Shown here: one piece after another, positions 27,291-36,391 of the stretch
Numbering within the stretch: the first letter of the stretch is position 1
How the letters are laid out: each line of letters begins with the position of its first letter
Assembly (NCBI GenBank): GCA_913058395.1
Contig: CAJXQI010000017.1
Coordinates: forward strand, 1-64,000
From: an uncultured Colwellia sp.
GTDB lineage: Bacteria; Pseudomonadota; Gammaproteobacteria; Enterobacterales; Alteromonadaceae
DNA: 64,000 nt
Reading direction: 5' to 3'
Program-made: the position numbers and the translations under genes
Notes under the pieces: generated by a model
Database searches by the model: none
What the model was told of the DNA's origin: nothing
What the model saw: only the letters and a program-made list of their open reading frames with translations

Positions 27291-27831
27291 GTTCTAACTC
27301 CAAATGACCTTTTAGTTTGTCCAATGCACTATACAACCGCGACTTAACCGTATTAACTGAAATTCCTAACTGCTGAGCAATATCGTCAAATGTGCAATGT
27401 TGAAAAAACTTTAATTCCACCACTAGCTTTTGATTCACTGGCAACAGCTGCATAGCACTACTTAGCATATTGGCCTGCTGACCATTGAACATTTGCATTT
27501 CAGGGCAAGCTTCACTGGTTTGCTCTTCTTGCTCTGGAATATCATCAAGTGATTGCGTCGGCTTTTTTCGACGATAAAACTCTATACAACGATAATGGGC
27601 TATTTTAAACATCCAACCTTTAAACGGACTGTCACCACGAAATGAAGCTAAATTTCTAAAAACTGCCATAAATACGTCCTGCATCAAATCCAAGGCGTCA
27701 TCAGGATTACTGACCATACGCAGCGTATAGTTGTATAAGTTTTTTTCGTAGCGTTTTACTAGCGTTATCCAGGCTGATTTCTTCCCTTTCAGCGCTTGTT
27801 TTACTAGCGTTTCATCGCTTCGTTCAAACAC
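27280..27831 (-). CDS. ECF RNA polymerase sigma factor
   Basis: The 183-residue protein contains only sigma regions 2 and 4. Region 2 is at about 20-90 (DDALDLMQDVFMAVFRNLASFRG, PFKGWMFKIAHYRCIEFYRR) and region 4 at about 120-175 (FFQHCTFDDIAQQLGISVNT with VKSRLYSALDKLK). This is the RpoE-like ECF layout. It starts an operon with an anti-sigma gene and a periplasmic coiled-coil gene. Autoregulation is likely for the family but the promoter is not identified. A 10-bp inverted repeat AGTTTGAAAA/TTTTCAAACT lies upstream at 27898-27929. Confidence 0.92.
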   Translation of the reverse strand: MFERSDETLVKQALKGKKSAWITLVKRYEKNLYNYTLRMVSNPDDALDLMQDVFMAVFRNLASFRGDSPFKGWMFKIAHYRCIEFYRRKKPTQSLDDIPEQEEQTSEACPEMQMFNGQQANMLSSAMQLLPVNQKLVVELKFFQHCTFDDIAQQLGISVNTVKSRLYSALDKLKGHLELEHVK

Positions 27832-28054
27832 ACATTATCCTTGTTTTATTAAGTACGTTCACTCTCTTATAAGTAAGGTAGTCACAGCTTAGAAAATAGT
27901 TTGAAAATAATTAATTTATTTTTCAAACTCTACTTATCACTGTGAATTTACTCATTTCAGCAGACTGTAGATTGTCTGCTAGGCTATTTTATTTTTTTAA
28001 TAAATACGGTACAGTCCGTGAGCACGAATAACAATAATTAAAATAGGAATTACA

Positions 28055-28336
28055 ATGTTAAGAGCGTCAGCACGTCATATATTGGTAGATACTGAAGAGC
28101 AATGTCTAACATTAAAGCAAAAAATTGAAGCAGGTGAAGAGTTTACAGCAATAGCTAAGGAACATTCGAGCTGCCCATCGAAAATGCAAGGGGGCGCATT
28201 AGGCTCTTTTGGTCGTGGCCAAATGGTACAAGAATTTGATGAAGTAGTTTTTTCTGCTGAATTAAATACCGTTCAAGGCCCAGTAAAAACTCAATTTGGT
28301 TATCACTTAGTTGAAGTAACTGAACGTAGCGAATAG
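28055..28336 (+). CDS. ppiC: Parvulin peptidyl-prolyl isomerase PpiC
   Basis: The 93-residue cytosolic parvulin has the family residues ASARHILV at 5-12, FTAIAKEHSSCPSK near 30-43, GGALGSFGRGQMVQEF near 47-62, and VKTQFGYHLVEV at the end. It isomerises prolyl bonds during folding. The single-domain length matches E. coli PpiC (93 residues). Confidence 0.95.
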   Translation: MLRASARHILVDTEEQCLTLKQKIEAGEEFTAIAKEHSSCPSKMQGGALGSFGRGQMVQEFDEVVFSAELNTVQGPVKTQFGYHLVEVTERSE

Positions 28337-28430
28337 TTACTTCATTAAACTCAGTAAGCACTAAATTACAGCACAGTAAATAGTTATTCACTCACGTTTG
28401 GTGACGATGAAAAACTCAATTTTGTGAACA

Positions 28431-28460
28431 AAAAAGCGAAAGTATTTACTTTCGCTTTTT
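28431..28460. terminator. Bidirectional terminator between ppiC and msrQ
   Basis: AAAAAGCGAAAGTA/TACTTTCGCTTTTT lies between convergent genes. Confidence 0.9.
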
Positions 28461-28508
28461 AATTTTTGACGGTTAAACCTTTAAGTTTTAACGTTACTGT
28501 TAGAAAAA

Positions 28509-29141
28509 TTATTTAAACCAACGTTTAATTTTGTCGCGTCGTAAACTTATTAAGAACAAAGCGATGATGGCATAAATTCCCGGCTCAATAATATCTGACT
28601 TTACTGACCATAAAAAATGCAGTGCTATTAACAAAGTCGCACCATACACTCCATTATGTAATCGCTGCCAGTTTTTCCCCATTTTACGCTTCAAGGTATT
28701 AACAGAAGTTAGTGCTAATGAAAAAAGTATCAGCAACGCTACCATACCAACGGTAATGTAAGGTCTTTCAGTAATTTCATCTACAAACAAAGCAAAATCA
28801 AATTGAACTTCAAATGCTAGAAAACTTAGTAAATGACACATGGCATAGGTAAAACTATATAAGCCAAGTAATCGTCTGGTTTGTAATAAGTAACCTTGGC
28901 GATATTTTTTAGCTAATGGCGTTAAAACTAAAGAAATCAGTAAGATGTTAAACGCGCCAATACCCGTAAAGTGAATAACCTCTTTAACCGGATCTGCACC
29001 TAGTTGGTCACTAAATGCTAAAACATAAAGTGCCAACAACGGCAAAAACGATAATAGGTGAATAGCGATTTTAAGTAACAAAACTCTGTTATTTAAAAAT
29101 ACTTGTTTAAAAGTAATATTATTCACCGCTGTTGCACTCAT
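28509..29141 (-). CDS. msrQ: Haem-binding membrane subunit MsrQ
   Basis: The 210-residue protein has six predicted helices and the ferric-reductase-like pattern HFTGIGAFNILLISL, RRLLGLYSFTYAMCHLLSF and NWQRLHNGVYGATLLIALHF, whose His residues bind haem. It passes electrons from the quinone pool or flavin to MsrP in the periplasm. It overlaps msrP by one base. Confidence 0.94.
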   Translation of the reverse strand: MSATAVNNITFKQVFLNNRVLLLKIAIHLLSFLPLLALYVLAFSDQLGADPVKEVIHFTGIGAFNILLISLVLTPLAKKYRQGYLLQTRRLLGLYSFTYAMCHLLSFLAFEVQFDFALFVDEITERPYITVGMVALLILFSLALTSVNTLKRKMGKNWQRLHNGVYGATLLIALHFLWSVKSDIIEPGIYAIIALFLISLRRDKIKRWFK

Positions 29142-30151
29142 TAGTAATACTTCCTCAAGTCCATATTTTTATACATATCTGCAACTTCTTCACCGTAGCC
29201 ATTAAACGGTAATGTCGCAATACGATTACGGGCAAGTAAGCCACCCGATGTTAAGCGTCTTTCGCTTGCTTGGCTCCAACGAGGGTGATCAACGTCAGGG
29301 TTAACATTGGCATAAAATCCATATTCACGAGCAGCTAATATATTCCATGTTGTTGGTGGCTTGCGCTCTACAAGCTTAATACCAACAATCGATTTAATAC
29401 TCTTAAAACCATATTTCCAAGGCACAACTAACCGAATAGGAGCGCCATTTTGTGCTGGTAAAGTTTTACCGTACAGCCCAACGCTCATTAAGGTTAATGG
29501 GTTCATTGCTTCATCAATACGCAAACCTTCAACATAAGGATATTTGACCCCACCACCAATACGGCGACTTTTTTGTCCCGGCATTTGGTCAGGATCGTAT
29601 AAGGTTTCAAAGGCAACATATTTTGCTCTAGAATTCGGCGCCGCTCTTTTAATAAGCTCAGCTAAAGGAAAGCCAATCCAAGGGATCACCATTGACCAAG
29701 CTTCAACACAGCGTAAACGATAAATACGCTCTTCAAGCGGGAAACTCTTAAATAGATCGTCATAACCTAAGGTATAAGGTTTATCGACCTCACCTGAAAT
29801 TTTTAATTGCCAAGGATCAACTTTAAATGCTTGCGCATTCTCTAACGGATCACCTTTACCAGTGCCAAATTCATAAAAATTATTATGAGAGGTAACTTTC
29901 GCTTCAGGGGTAAGTATTTCGCTAGATTCACTGGCCTGTTGAAATTTTAATGCTTGCTGTTGAAACTGAACATCTTTTTTACTACTGAAAAAATCTAAAG
30001 CGCCAGCATTTGCCGTTGCTGATTGAGCTAACAAACTGCCCGCGCCAAGGTAACCAAGCTGTTTTAAAACATCACGTCGGGAATGATAAACGCTTTCGTC
30101 TGTCACTTGTTGTTCAGATAATTGAGAACTTTTTTTTGTTTTAATTAACAT
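29141..30151 (-). CDS. msrP: Periplasmic methionine sulfoxide reductase MsrP
   Basis: The 336-residue molybdenum enzyme has a twin-arginine signal ([20 protein letters not shown]). The molybdopterin-ligating Cys is in [14 protein letters not shown], and [19 protein letters not shown] follows. The complex repairs oxidised methionine in envelope proteins. GAGG lies eight bases before the ATG. Molybdenum cofactor use is a theme shared with the hydroxylase at 31368-34096. Confidence 0.95.
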   Translation of the reverse strand: MLIKTKKSSQLSEQQVTDESVYHSRRDVLKQLGYLGAGSLLAQSATANAGALDFFSSKKDVQFQQQALKFQQASESSEILTPEAKVTSHNNFYEFGTGKGDPLENAQAFKVDPWQLKISGEVDKPYTLGYDDLFKSFPLEERIYRLRCVEAWSMVIPWIGFPLAELIKRAAPNSRAKYVAFETLYDPDQMPGQKSRRIGGGVKYPYVEGLRIDEAMNPLTLMSVGLYGKTLPAQNGAPIRLVVPWKYGFKSIKSIVGIKLVERKPPTTWNILAAREYGFYANVNPDVDHPRWSQASERRLTSGGLLARNRIATLPFNGYGEEVADMYKNMDLRKYY

Positions 30152-30249
30152 CTTTACCTCTAATTGGCCTAAATACCTACCGATAAATAGACCACAGAAG
30201 CGCTAAAAAAATTCTCAGCTAATCACAACAAATTTAGTAACTATTGAAT

Positions 30250-30612
30250 TTAACGAGAGAATTTCGCTAAATAATTGATAATATCGCCTGATTCATACAT
30301 CCAAGTAACTGACTGATCTTCATTGGTAATTTTAAGACAAGGCACAGTTCTTTTACCACCTTCACGGATCAATTCTTCACGGTAGCTTTCTTGTTGATTT
30401 ATATTGCGTAATTCAACATTTAAACCCAATCGTTTCATCGCACGTCGTGTTTTCACACAAAATGGACACGCTGATAACTGGTATAAACTTAAATGTGAAG
30501 TACTGGCATCGACTGCTTTTTGAACTTCTACACTACGTTTTGGTGAACGTGGTGAAAAAACAAAATTCAATAACAATATTAAACGACCTATAGGCCAACG
30601 AATTAAAAACAT
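30250..30612 (-). CDS. Glutaredoxin-family protein with N-terminal hydrophobic segment
   Basis: In this 120-residue protein a glutaredoxin domain occupies about 40-118, with dithiol active site CPFC (49-52), cis-Pro in RTVPCLKI and a C-terminal GDIINYL. An extra Cys follows the cis-Pro. Residues 3-20 (LIRWPIGRLILLLNFVF) are hydrophobic and may anchor it to the membrane. Substrate unknown. Confidence 0.85.
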   Translation of the reverse strand: MFLIRWPIGRLILLLNFVFSPRSPKRSVEVQKAVDASTSHLSLYQLSACPFCVKTRRAMKRLGLNVELRNINQQESYREELIREGGKRTVPCLKITNEDQSVTWMYESGDIINYLAKFSR

Positions 30613-30664
30613 AAAATCTTTTGCTCACTTGTTTGTAAATAAAAAGGGATTATAAATTATGTGG

Positions 30665-31216
30665 TTACCACATTAAATCATCTGGAATTTGAAACTCTGC
30701 GTATGGATCGTCACCATCACTATCAGTTGTTTCTACCTTAGTGTTTTGCACTAAAATAACGTCTTTATCTAAGCGAGCAACTTTTTCAGCCGTTTCTGCC
30801 GTAACAATATAAGTTTTATCATCAACACCACATAAAGCTAATTGACCATTAACGAGTGCTTTGTGAGTAACATTATCAATAAATAATTTTTTAATTTTAC
30901 TGTTAAAAGTGTAGTTATATTCTGCTTCACCTTTCACATTGCTGATTTGATGATGCTGTAAAATTTGACGAACTCTCAACTGCTGCTCTTTCGCTGCTAA
31001 TGCTGCTTTTTTCTCGTCATTTAACGCGGTATCTCGAGCAAGCTTTTCTTGCTTGGCTACTTCAAGCTCTTTTTTAACTTGCTCTTGCAAACTAGCATCT
31101 ACTGCCACACCACTACGTTTTTGCTTATTGGTTTTACGCTTATCACTATTAGCTTGTCGTGCTTTTTGCTTGGTGGTTAAACCAGCTTTTAGCAATTGGT
31201 CTTGTAATGAGGCCAT
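30665..31216 (-). CDS. DUF2058 protein (YaiL-like)
   Basis: The 183-residue protein matches DUF2058. It starts MASLQDQLLKAGL, with a Lys/Arg/Gln-rich stretch (TTKQKARQANSDKRKTNKQK), a charged helix at about 40-85, and a compact C-terminal domain with YNYTFNSKIKKLFID. The family has been described as nucleic-acid-associated, but its role is not settled. ATG 31216 is preferred over the adjacent TTG because GAGAG is better placed. Confidence 0.88.
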   Translation of the reverse strand: MASLQDQLLKAGLTTKQKARQANSDKRKTNKQKRSGVAVDASLQEQVKKELEVAKQEKLARDTALNDEKKAALAAKEQQLRVRQILQHHQISNVKGEAEYNYTFNSKIKKLFIDNVTHKALVNGQLALCGVDDKTYIVTAETAEKVARLDKDVILVQNTKVETTDSDGDDPYAEFQIPDDLMW

Positions 31217-31367
31217 CAATTTTCTCTCAATATCAATAATGGCGCTATTTTATCAGGTCATTTACAAATTTACAGCACTCATCGTCCCTTCACGTTCATT
31301 CAGAAAGTAAAAAGCAGCATAAACTGCTGCTTTTTAACGACAAACCGAACCTACCAGAACCTATTTA

Positions 31368-33623
31368 CTAAACAATGCCATATTGTTTTAGTGGTAATTC
31401 TCGGTAGCGCTTACCTGTTGCATTAAAAATGGCATTACAAATTGCCGGTGCTATTGGCGGCACGCCAGGCTCACCAACGCCACCAGGAGCAGCATCACTG
31501 GCAATTATTTCTACATGCGTTGTTGGTGCATCTGAGTAGCGTGCTATTTCATAGCCATCAAAGTTACTTTGCTGAATAACACCATCTTTTGCCGTTAGTT
31601 CGCTGAAAAAGGTCAACGATAAGCCAAAAATAGCTGCCCCTTCCATTTGAGAACGAATTCTTTCTGGGTTTACCGCTAAGCCACAATCAACGGCCATCCA
31701 AACATCATGCACTTTTATTTTTCCATCACTGTTTTCAGAAACTTCAACAACACAGGCGACATAACTTACGAAACTACGATGCATAGCAATACCAAGCCCG
31801 TGACCCTTAGGTAACTTTCGTCCCCACTTTGCCATATCACTGGCTTTTTCAATCACTGCTTTCATACGGGCAGTTTCAACAGGAAACTTCTCTAGGGTTT
31901 CGCCATAGTTACCGTATTTAGCATTTTCGGTTGAGAAATCAATTTTTCTGTCTTTACCAATTAGTGCTAATAAATGCGCTTTACTGTCTTGCTGCTTCGC
32001 ATTGGCAAGTTCATCAGCAAATGAACAAACAGCAAAGGCATGATTGATATTCGTTACTGAGCGCATCCAGCCAATACGCGTATGTGCAGGAGCTTTACCA
32101 ACAGCACAACTAATATTGGCAATATCATACGGCATATCGATTAACCCCAAATCGGCTTCTGAGCTGATTAAGTCAGCACCTTTGCTAAACGTCGCGCCAA
32201 TCGGCGGCTCAGCAGCATGATGTTGCCACGCACTAACTTGACCATTTTCATCAATACCTGCCGCGAGTTTTTGATAGCTTACCGCATGGTAATAGCCATT
32301 TTGAATTTCGTCTTCGCGTGTCCACACAAGTTTAATTGGGACATTTAACTGTTTTGACAATATTGCCGCTTCAACAACAAAATCTGGCTTAGATTTACGG
32401 CCAAAACCACCACCTAATAAAGTAACATTAATATTAATATTTTCCGCAGCAACACCCGTAATTTGGGCAACAGTACCTTGCGCGGATTGTGGTGTTTGCG
32501 TACACGCCCAAATATCGAAAATCCCATCATGATAATGCGCGGTTGCCGCTGGTGGCTCCATCGGCACATGAATCAATTCAGGCACATAGTAAGATGCTTT
32601 CAACACTTGCTTGGCATCTGATAATGCTTTTGCTACATCGCCTTTACTGCGTAATACTTTCGCTGGATTATCACAACTTTTTGCTAATGCTTCTTTATAG
32701 CTATCGCTGTTATAAACTTGATGCCCACTTTCATGCCACTGAACATCTAACGCTTCACGACCTTTAATGGCAGCCCATGTATTGGTTGCAATGACAGCAA
32801 CACCACCTAAAGGTTTAAATACCGCAGGCTCTTCAAGGTCAGCTAGTTGCACAACATCAACAACGCCGTTAATGGCTTTTGCAGCATCAGCATTAAATGA
32901 TTTTACTTTTGCGGCCAATACCGGCGGGCGGGCAATTACCGCGTACTGCATATTGTCTAATTCAACATCAAAACCAAAAGTTGTTGCGCCAGTGGCAATT
33001 TTTTCACCGTCAACCAAGGCAACATCTGATTTACCAATAAATTTAAAGTCTTGCTTGGCTTTTAGTATTAACGCTGAAGTTTCGGGTAACACCATTTTAC
33101 TTGCCGCTGGTACTAAGCTACCAAATGATAATTGTCGGCCAGATTTTTCATGAATAATAAAGTTGTTATCTGCTTTGGTTTCACTTATATCCACTTGCCA
33201 TTGCTTAGCGGCAGCTTGTTGCAACATCATACGTGCTGAAGCACCAGCTTCTCTAAGCGGTTGATAAAAACGTCTTACAGAACGCGAGCCATCGGTATTT
33301 TGGCTACCGTACTTTTTATCGCCTAAGCCTTGAATAATATCTATTTTTTCCCAATCTGCACCTAATTCATCAGCAACAATCATCGGGATACTGGTGCGAA
33401 TGCCTTGGCCCATTTCTGAGCGATGCACAACAATGCTAACGATATTGTCAGTACCAATTTGCACATAAACATTCGGCGCAAACTTATCAGTAGCAAGAGA
33501 TCCCGCTAACGCTTTAGGAATCGTTAACATTGAAGGCAGTTGCACACCTAAAACTAAAGCGGTAGAGCTAATACCAAGTTTTTTTAAAAAGCCACGACGG
33601 CTAACATTTTCAATTTGTTTCAT
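31368..33623 (-). CDS. Molybdenum hydroxylase large subunit (IorB-like)
   Basis: The 751-residue protein has a twin-arginine signal (SRRGFLKKLGISSTALVLG). The xanthine-dehydrogenase-type molybdopterin domains include MEPPAATAHY, NVTLLGGGFGRKSKPDFVVEA and, near the C-terminus, GGVGEPGVPPIAPAICNA, whose Glu is the usual catalytic base. It resembles the isoquinoline or aldehyde dehydrogenase large subunits that use molybdopterin cytosine dinucleotide. The substrate cannot be read from sequence. It is periplasmic by its Tat signal, with the small subunit gene two bases upstream. Confidence 0.9.
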   Translation of the reverse strand: MKQIENVSRRGFLKKLGISSTALVLGVQLPSMLTIPKALAGSLATDKFAPNVYVQIGTDNIVSIVVHRSEMGQGIRTSIPMIVADELGADWEKIDIIQGLGDKKYGSQNTDGSRSVRRFYQPLREAGASARMMLQQAAAKQWQVDISETKADNNFIIHEKSGRQLSFGSLVPAASKMVLPETSALILKAKQDFKFIGKSDVALVDGEKIATGATTFGFDVELDNMQYAVIARPPVLAAKVKSFNADAAKAINGVVDVVQLADLEEPAVFKPLGGVAVIATNTWAAIKGREALDVQWHESGHQVYNSDSYKEALAKSCDNPAKVLRSKGDVAKALSDAKQVLKASYYVPELIHVPMEPPAATAHYHDGIFDIWACTQTPQSAQGTVAQITGVAAENININVTLLGGGFGRKSKPDFVVEAAILSKQLNVPIKLVWTREDEIQNGYYHAVSYQKLAAGIDENGQVSAWQHHAAEPPIGATFSKGADLISSEADLGLIDMPYDIANISCAVGKAPAHTRIGWMRSVTNINHAFAVCSFADELANAKQQDSKAHLLALIGKDRKIDFSTENAKYGNYGETLEKFPVETARMKAVIEKASDMAKWGRKLPKGHGLGIAMHRSFVSYVACVVEVSENSDGKIKVHDVWMAVDCGLAVNPERIRSQMEGAAIFGLSLTFFSELTAKDGVIQQSNFDGYEIARYSDAPTTHVEIIASDAAPGGVGEPGVPPIAPAICNAIFNATGKRYRELPLKQYGIV

Positions 33624-33625
33624 GC

Positions 33626-34096
33626 TTAGCTCCCCTTCACTTCGGTTGCTAAATCTGCAGCTAGGTGAATAGCTTTCTTAATACGCTGATATGTACCACA
33701 ACGACAAATATTGCCACTCATGGCTAAATCAATATCTTGATCATTTGGCTTAGCATTGCGATCGAGTAATGCAACGGCCGACATTATTTGTCCGGATTGG
33801 CAATAACCACATTGCGGCACATTTAAACTTTGCCATGCTTGCTGAACCGGATGGTCTCCTTGCTCAGATAAACCTTCAATGGTGGTAATTTTCTGCTCAG
33901 CGATTGCCGACACAGGTGTTATACAAGAACGAATTGGCTGACCATCAACATGCACGGTACATGCACCGCATAAGCCCTTACCACAGCCATATTTAGTGCC
34001 GCTATATTTTAAAACGTCTCTTAATGCCCATAGTAATGGCATTTCACCATCATCATTAAATTGATGGGCTTTACCATTAACGGTTAAAGTGATCAT
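33626..34096 (-). CDS. Molybdenum hydroxylase [2Fe-2S] small subunit
   Basis: In this 156-residue protein the N-terminal plant-type ferredoxin cluster is bound by CGKGLCGAC plus a later Cys (IRSC). The C-terminal helical cluster is bound by CGYCQSG and ICRCGTY. It transfers electrons from the molybdenum site. It lacks its own export signal, so it should travel with the Tat-signalled large subunit. The start is ATG 34096 with GAAGGAAG upstream; a longer 16-codon N-terminus is unlikely. Confidence 0.92.
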   Translation of the reverse strand: MITLTVNGKAHQFNDDGEMPLLWALRDVLKYSGTKYGCGKGLCGACTVHVDGQPIRSCITPVSAIAEQKITTIEGLSEQGDHPVQQAWQSLNVPQCGYCQSGQIMSAVALLDRNAKPNDQDIDLAMSGNICRCGTYQRIKKAIHLAADLATEVKGS

Positions 34097-34195
34097 GCTT
34101 TCGCTTCCTTCTTGGTTTAACCATATAGATAGAATGAATTTCATCGTTTATCTATATCGTATTAACTTATTATTTTATGATTTATTATTTTATGA

Positions 34196-34810
34196 TTAAT
34201 TGTTGAGCGTTTTATTCATCGTTATTAATTGCTCAGGCGTATCTACGTCAATAAAGGCATTTGCTAAAGGTACTTTTAACAAGGCGTTTTGGTATTTATG
34301 TAATAGTGGCTTTGCGCCTTGCTCGCCTGTTAATTGAGTTAACTCGGCAAAGTATTTTTGTGGAAATATAACAGGTGGGCCAATTTTACTTGTTAATTCG
34401 GCACTGGCTTTGTCTTGCGCAACAATAATCATATCTTGATTACCTTGCCAAGAATGACGATGACGAATAAGTTCTGCTGCAGTTAATTGCCATTGGTCAA
34501 CTAACACTACCATCACCGCTTTAATATCCGTTGATAATGCTTTAACGCCAGCAGCAATTGACGAAGCCATTCCACCTGCCCAATCGCTATTAATAATAGT
34601 CGTGATTGGTAAATGGTCAATACAAGGTAACACCTGCTCAGCCTGAAAACCTAAAACACAGTAAACATTGCTCGACGCTTTTAAAGCCAACTCCAATTGC
34701 ACTTCCACTAAGCTCTTATCATTAACAGCGAGCAACTGCTTCATTTGCCCTAATCGTGACGACTGACCAGCAGCAAGAACAATAATGGCAAAATTGTCTG
34801 ATGTATTCAT
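34196..34810 (-). CDS. MocA-like molybdenum cofactor nucleotidyltransferase
   Basis: The 204-residue protein opens with the nucleotidyltransferase signature VLAAGQSSRLGQMKQLL (12-28) and contains VMVVLVDQWQL near 98 and GPPVIFP near 142. It matches MocA-type cytidylyltransferases that convert molybdopterin to its cytosine dinucleotide form. This is the cofactor expected for the adjacent hydroxylase, and the gene lies about 100 bases upstream of it in the same direction. Confidence 0.85.
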   Translation of the reverse strand: MNTSDNFAIIVLAAGQSSRLGQMKQLLAVNDKSLVEVQLELALKASSNVYCVLGFQAEQVLPCIDHLPITTIINSDWAGGMASSIAAGVKALSTDIKAVMVVLVDQWQLTAAELIRHRHSWQGNQDMIIVAQDKASAELTSKIGPPVIFPQKYFAELTQLTGEQGAKPLLHKYQNALLKVPLANAFIDVDTPEQLITMNKTLNN

Positions 34811-34911
34811 ATTTCTAATAACGCCATTTAATGACTTCTTATAATTAATATTTTCATTCAGCTGTAAGCTACTTTAGTAGAACGCTAATTATATCAATTA
34901 TCTAGAGATAA

Positions 34912-36210
34912 TTACTCGTTGTCTAAAATATTATTGTTCTCATCAAAAATATCAGGCCCTTGAATTAAATTATTCAGACTCTTAATACCTGTTACTAATC
35001 TATCAATATCTTCAAAACCGTTATATAAACCCAATGATACTCGCAAGCTTGCCGCAAGATTCAAACTGTGATGCAAGGGTTCAACACACTGTGTGCCAAA
35101 GCGTAGCGCAATTTCGCTATCATCTAAGAAGCCAGCAACATCCTGACAAGAAGCGCCAGCCATAGTAAAGCTGAATATTGAAGGACACTGCACAACATCC
35201 GACACGTTGTTGCTATGAAATTCATTATTCGGCCAAAAAATTAACGGGTTAATGTAAGGCAGTTCGCGTAATTGTTGAAATAAATAGGCACTTGTAGCGT
35301 CGGTATGTGCGGTAATTTCTGACCACGTAATATCATTTAAATAATCTATCGCTTCTACTAAACCAACAATACCTGCAACATTATGCGAACCCGGCTCAAA
35401 TTTTAACGGCCCTTGAGTAAATATTGCCTCCTGATAACTAACCGACTGCACAATGCCTGCTCCTAATTGAAACGGCGACATCTGCTCAATATATTTATTT
35501 TTACTCACCAAAACACCACAGCCTGTTGCGCCGTATATTTTATGAGAGGAAAACACGTAAAAATCGCAACCTAAATCAGTAAAATTAACCGGCCCGTAAC
35601 GAACGCCTTGTGCGCCATCAACTAATACAGGAACATTTTTTTGATGTGCAACTTCAGCAATCTTTTTAATTGGATTAATAACGCCTAGTACATTCGATAC
35701 ATGATTAACAGCAATTAACACCGTGTCACTGTCAATAAGCTTAGCTAGTGCGGCAACATCAATAAGTCCTTGCGAAGTGATTGGCGCAATACGTAATGTT
35801 GCCCCCACTTGTTTACATAGCGCTTGCCATGGCAACAAGTTCGCATGATGTTCTGCAGCGCCAATAATAATATTACTGTGTTTGGTTAATCTGTTTAGTG
35901 CAAAGCTTGTCGCGACCAAGTTAATAGATTCTGTACTACTTGAGGTAAAAACAACGCCTTCATTGGCAGTAGCACCAATAAAGTTAGCAACTTTCTCTCT
36001 TGCCTGTTCTACCAACTCAGTAGCATTAGCACTCAATTGATAAACACTTTTATGACTATTAGCATGCGAGAAGCACTGATAATAATAAATCGCTTCCGCA
36101 ACGTGCTTTGGCGTCAAGCAGGTTGCTGCGCTATCGAAATAGCATAAGTTAGGGTGGGCATTTATCGAAAATATAGGAAAGTCATGTTTCCAAGGACTTA
36201 TTGTAGACAT
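34912..36210 (-). CDS. Cysteine desulfurase (class V aminotransferase)
   Basis: This PLP enzyme of about 432 residues resembles SufS/CsdA. The family landmarks are CYFDSAAT, AEHHANLLPW, VLVDGAQGVRYG, the PLP lysine in FSSHKIYG, and the catalytic Cys in RFGTQCVEPLHH (SufS has RTGHHCAQPL). It removes sulfur from cysteine to form a persulfide. Next to a molybdenum hydroxylase and MocA-like gene it could sulfurate the cofactor, which such hydroxylases need; this is inference. The Thr-Gln before the catalytic Cys, in place of His-His, and the acidic Asp/Asn-rich C-tail are unusual. Confidence 0.85.
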   Translation of the reverse strand: MSTISPWKHDFPIFSINAHPNLCYFDSAATCLTPKHVAEAIYYYQCFSHANSHKSVYQLSANATELVEQAREKVANFIGATANEGVVFTSSSTESINLVATSFALNRLTKHSNIIIGAAEHHANLLPWQALCKQVGATLRIAPITSQGLIDVAALAKLIDSDTVLIAVNHVSNVLGVINPIKKIAEVAHQKNVPVLVDGAQGVRYGPVNFTDLGCDFYVFSSHKIYGATGCGVLVSKNKYIEQMSPFQLGAGIVQSVSYQEAIFTQGPLKFEPGSHNVAGIVGLVEAIDYLNDITWSEITAHTDATSAYLFQQLRELPYINPLIFWPNNEFHSNNVSDVVQCPSIFSFTMAGASCQDVAGFLDDSEIALRFGTQCVEPLHHSLNLAASLRVSLGLYNGFEDIDRLVTGIKSLNNLIQGPDIFDENNNILDNE

Positions 36211-36391
36211 CAACATTCAACAATTTAAACGAACAATCATTCAAGCTAACAAGGAGAAATTCAAATCGCAACGAGATAAATGTAAATAAAAATTAATGGT
36301 TAAGCAGAAACTTAATGTTATTTCTCGATTCAAACTAGCACATTTTTCAGGTACTCTAACTTACCGAAATTGCCAGCTTGCTAACATCAAA

